A stretch of 6,228 nt of DNA from positions 1 through 6,228 of the forward strand of contig CAYOMP010000163.1 in the NCBI GenBank assembly GCA_964405075.1, read 5' to 3'. Every line of letters begins with the position of its first letter. The first letter of the stretch is position 1. The position numbers were made by a program, and so were the translations under genes. Shown in pieces: positions 5,967 through 6,228 of this stretch. Origin of the DNA: CAYOMP01 sp964405075. Lineage in GTDB: Bacteria > Bacillota > Clostridia > Lachnospirales > Lachnospiraceae. Below the pieces are notes generated by a model that was given only the letters and a program-made list of their open reading frames with translations, did not search any database and was not told the DNA's origin.

Positions 5967-5995
5967 TTGACATACTATGGAATAACTTTTATTAT
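5967..5995 (+). promoter_or_regulatory. Near-consensus sigma-A promoter of nadA
   Basis: A perfect -35 box TTGACA (5967-5972) and TATTAT (5990-5995, 5 of 6) are 17 bases apart. The predicted start is about 6001-6003, leaving a leader of roughly 43 bases. ATTCC (5960-5964) and GGAAT (5979-5983) flank the -35 box as a loose dyad. That could be an operator for an NAD-responsive repressor, but I cannot assign one. Confidence 0.75.
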
Positions 5996-6045
5996 ACATT
6001 TTATAGGTAAAATATAAAGGGTAGTTTTGAGGATAGGAGTAAAAT

Positions 6046-6228
6046 ATGGAAATAGATTATGAAAAAATAGGAAAACTAAAAAAAGAAAAGGATGCAGTTG
6101 TTTTAGCACATTATTATGTAGATGGAGCAGTACAGGCAGTAGCGGATTATGTGGGGGATTCTTATTATCTTAGCAAAGTGGCTACCAGTGTAGAACAGAA
6201 GAATATAGTATTTTGTGGTGTATCTTTT
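6046..6228 (+). CDS. nadA: Quinolinate synthase NadA, N-terminal end (3'-truncated)
   Basis: NadA condenses iminoaspartate with dihydroxyacetone phosphate to quinolinate, the precursor of NAD, using an oxygen-sensitive 4Fe-4S cluster. Only the first 61 residues are present, about a fifth of the usual 300-plus. Recognition rests on VVLAHYYVDGAVQAVADYVG (18-37), with the substrate-site AHYY, followed by DSYYLSKVA (38-46) and IVFCGVSF (54-61), matching the family's AHYYQ...ADFIGDSL...GVHFM pattern. The cluster cysteines lie beyond the window. The ATG is supported by AGGAG (6035-6039) six bases upstream. It has its own promoter and is probably the first gene of a nadABC-type operon continuing to the right, which cannot be confirmed here. 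Confidence 0.93.
   Translation, partial: MEIDYEKIGKLKKEKDAVVLAHYYVDGAVQAVADYVGDSYYLSKVATSVEQKNIVFCGVSF

Overview
The window looks like a chromosomal segment from a low-GC anaerobic Firmicute, most likely a member of the Lachnospiraceae. The basis is the AT-rich sequence, the strong use of AGA for arginine, an oxygen-sensitive CpI-like [FeFe] hydrogenase with a GltD-like electron-transfer partner, and the dimeric type of glycyl-tRNA synthetase. Family-level placement is an inference; no rRNA is present to confirm it. All recognisable genes are on the + strand.

Layout: (1) 1-915 is the C-terminal two-thirds of a class II glycyl-tRNA synthetase, cut by the left edge and closed by a very strong intrinsic terminator (926-984). 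(2) 916-1371 is an intergenic region holding that terminator, a run of GTAAG motifs, and a well-formed promoter (TTGATA-17-TATAGT) with a perfect 14-bp palindrome over the predicted start site. (3) 1372-4924 is a two-gene redox operon. First comes a fusion of a NuoF-type 4Fe-4S domain to a GltD/NfnB-like FAD/NAD(P)H oxidoreductase, whose reading frame is broken near 2309/2310. A 582-residue [FeFe] hydrogenase follows, overlapping it by 7 bp. The pair resembles the 'glutamate synthase-linked' group A2 hydrogenases. (4) 4925-5404 holds an imperfect 36/38-bp direct repeat, the intrinsic terminator of the operon, two further inverted repeats and possible tiny ORFs. (5) 5405-5782 encodes a compact MerR-family regulator. 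(6) 5783-6045 carries a weak terminator and a near-consensus promoter. (7) 6046-6228 is the start of quinolinate synthase (nadA), cut by the right edge.

In an intact operon the oxidoreductase would move electrons between NAD(P)H and the ferredoxin-like clusters of the hydrogenase, coupling nucleotide redox balance to H2 metabolism. In this sequence the oxidoreductase has lost about seven codons plus one base from a conserved strand of its FAD domain, while the hydrogenase keeps all its cluster ligands. Either the locus is decaying (a hydrogenase without its partner) or the sequence has an assembly or read error. Nothing outside known protein families was found. The least explained parts are the palindrome/GTAAG array before the hydrogenase operon and the structured DNA between the operon and the MerR gene.
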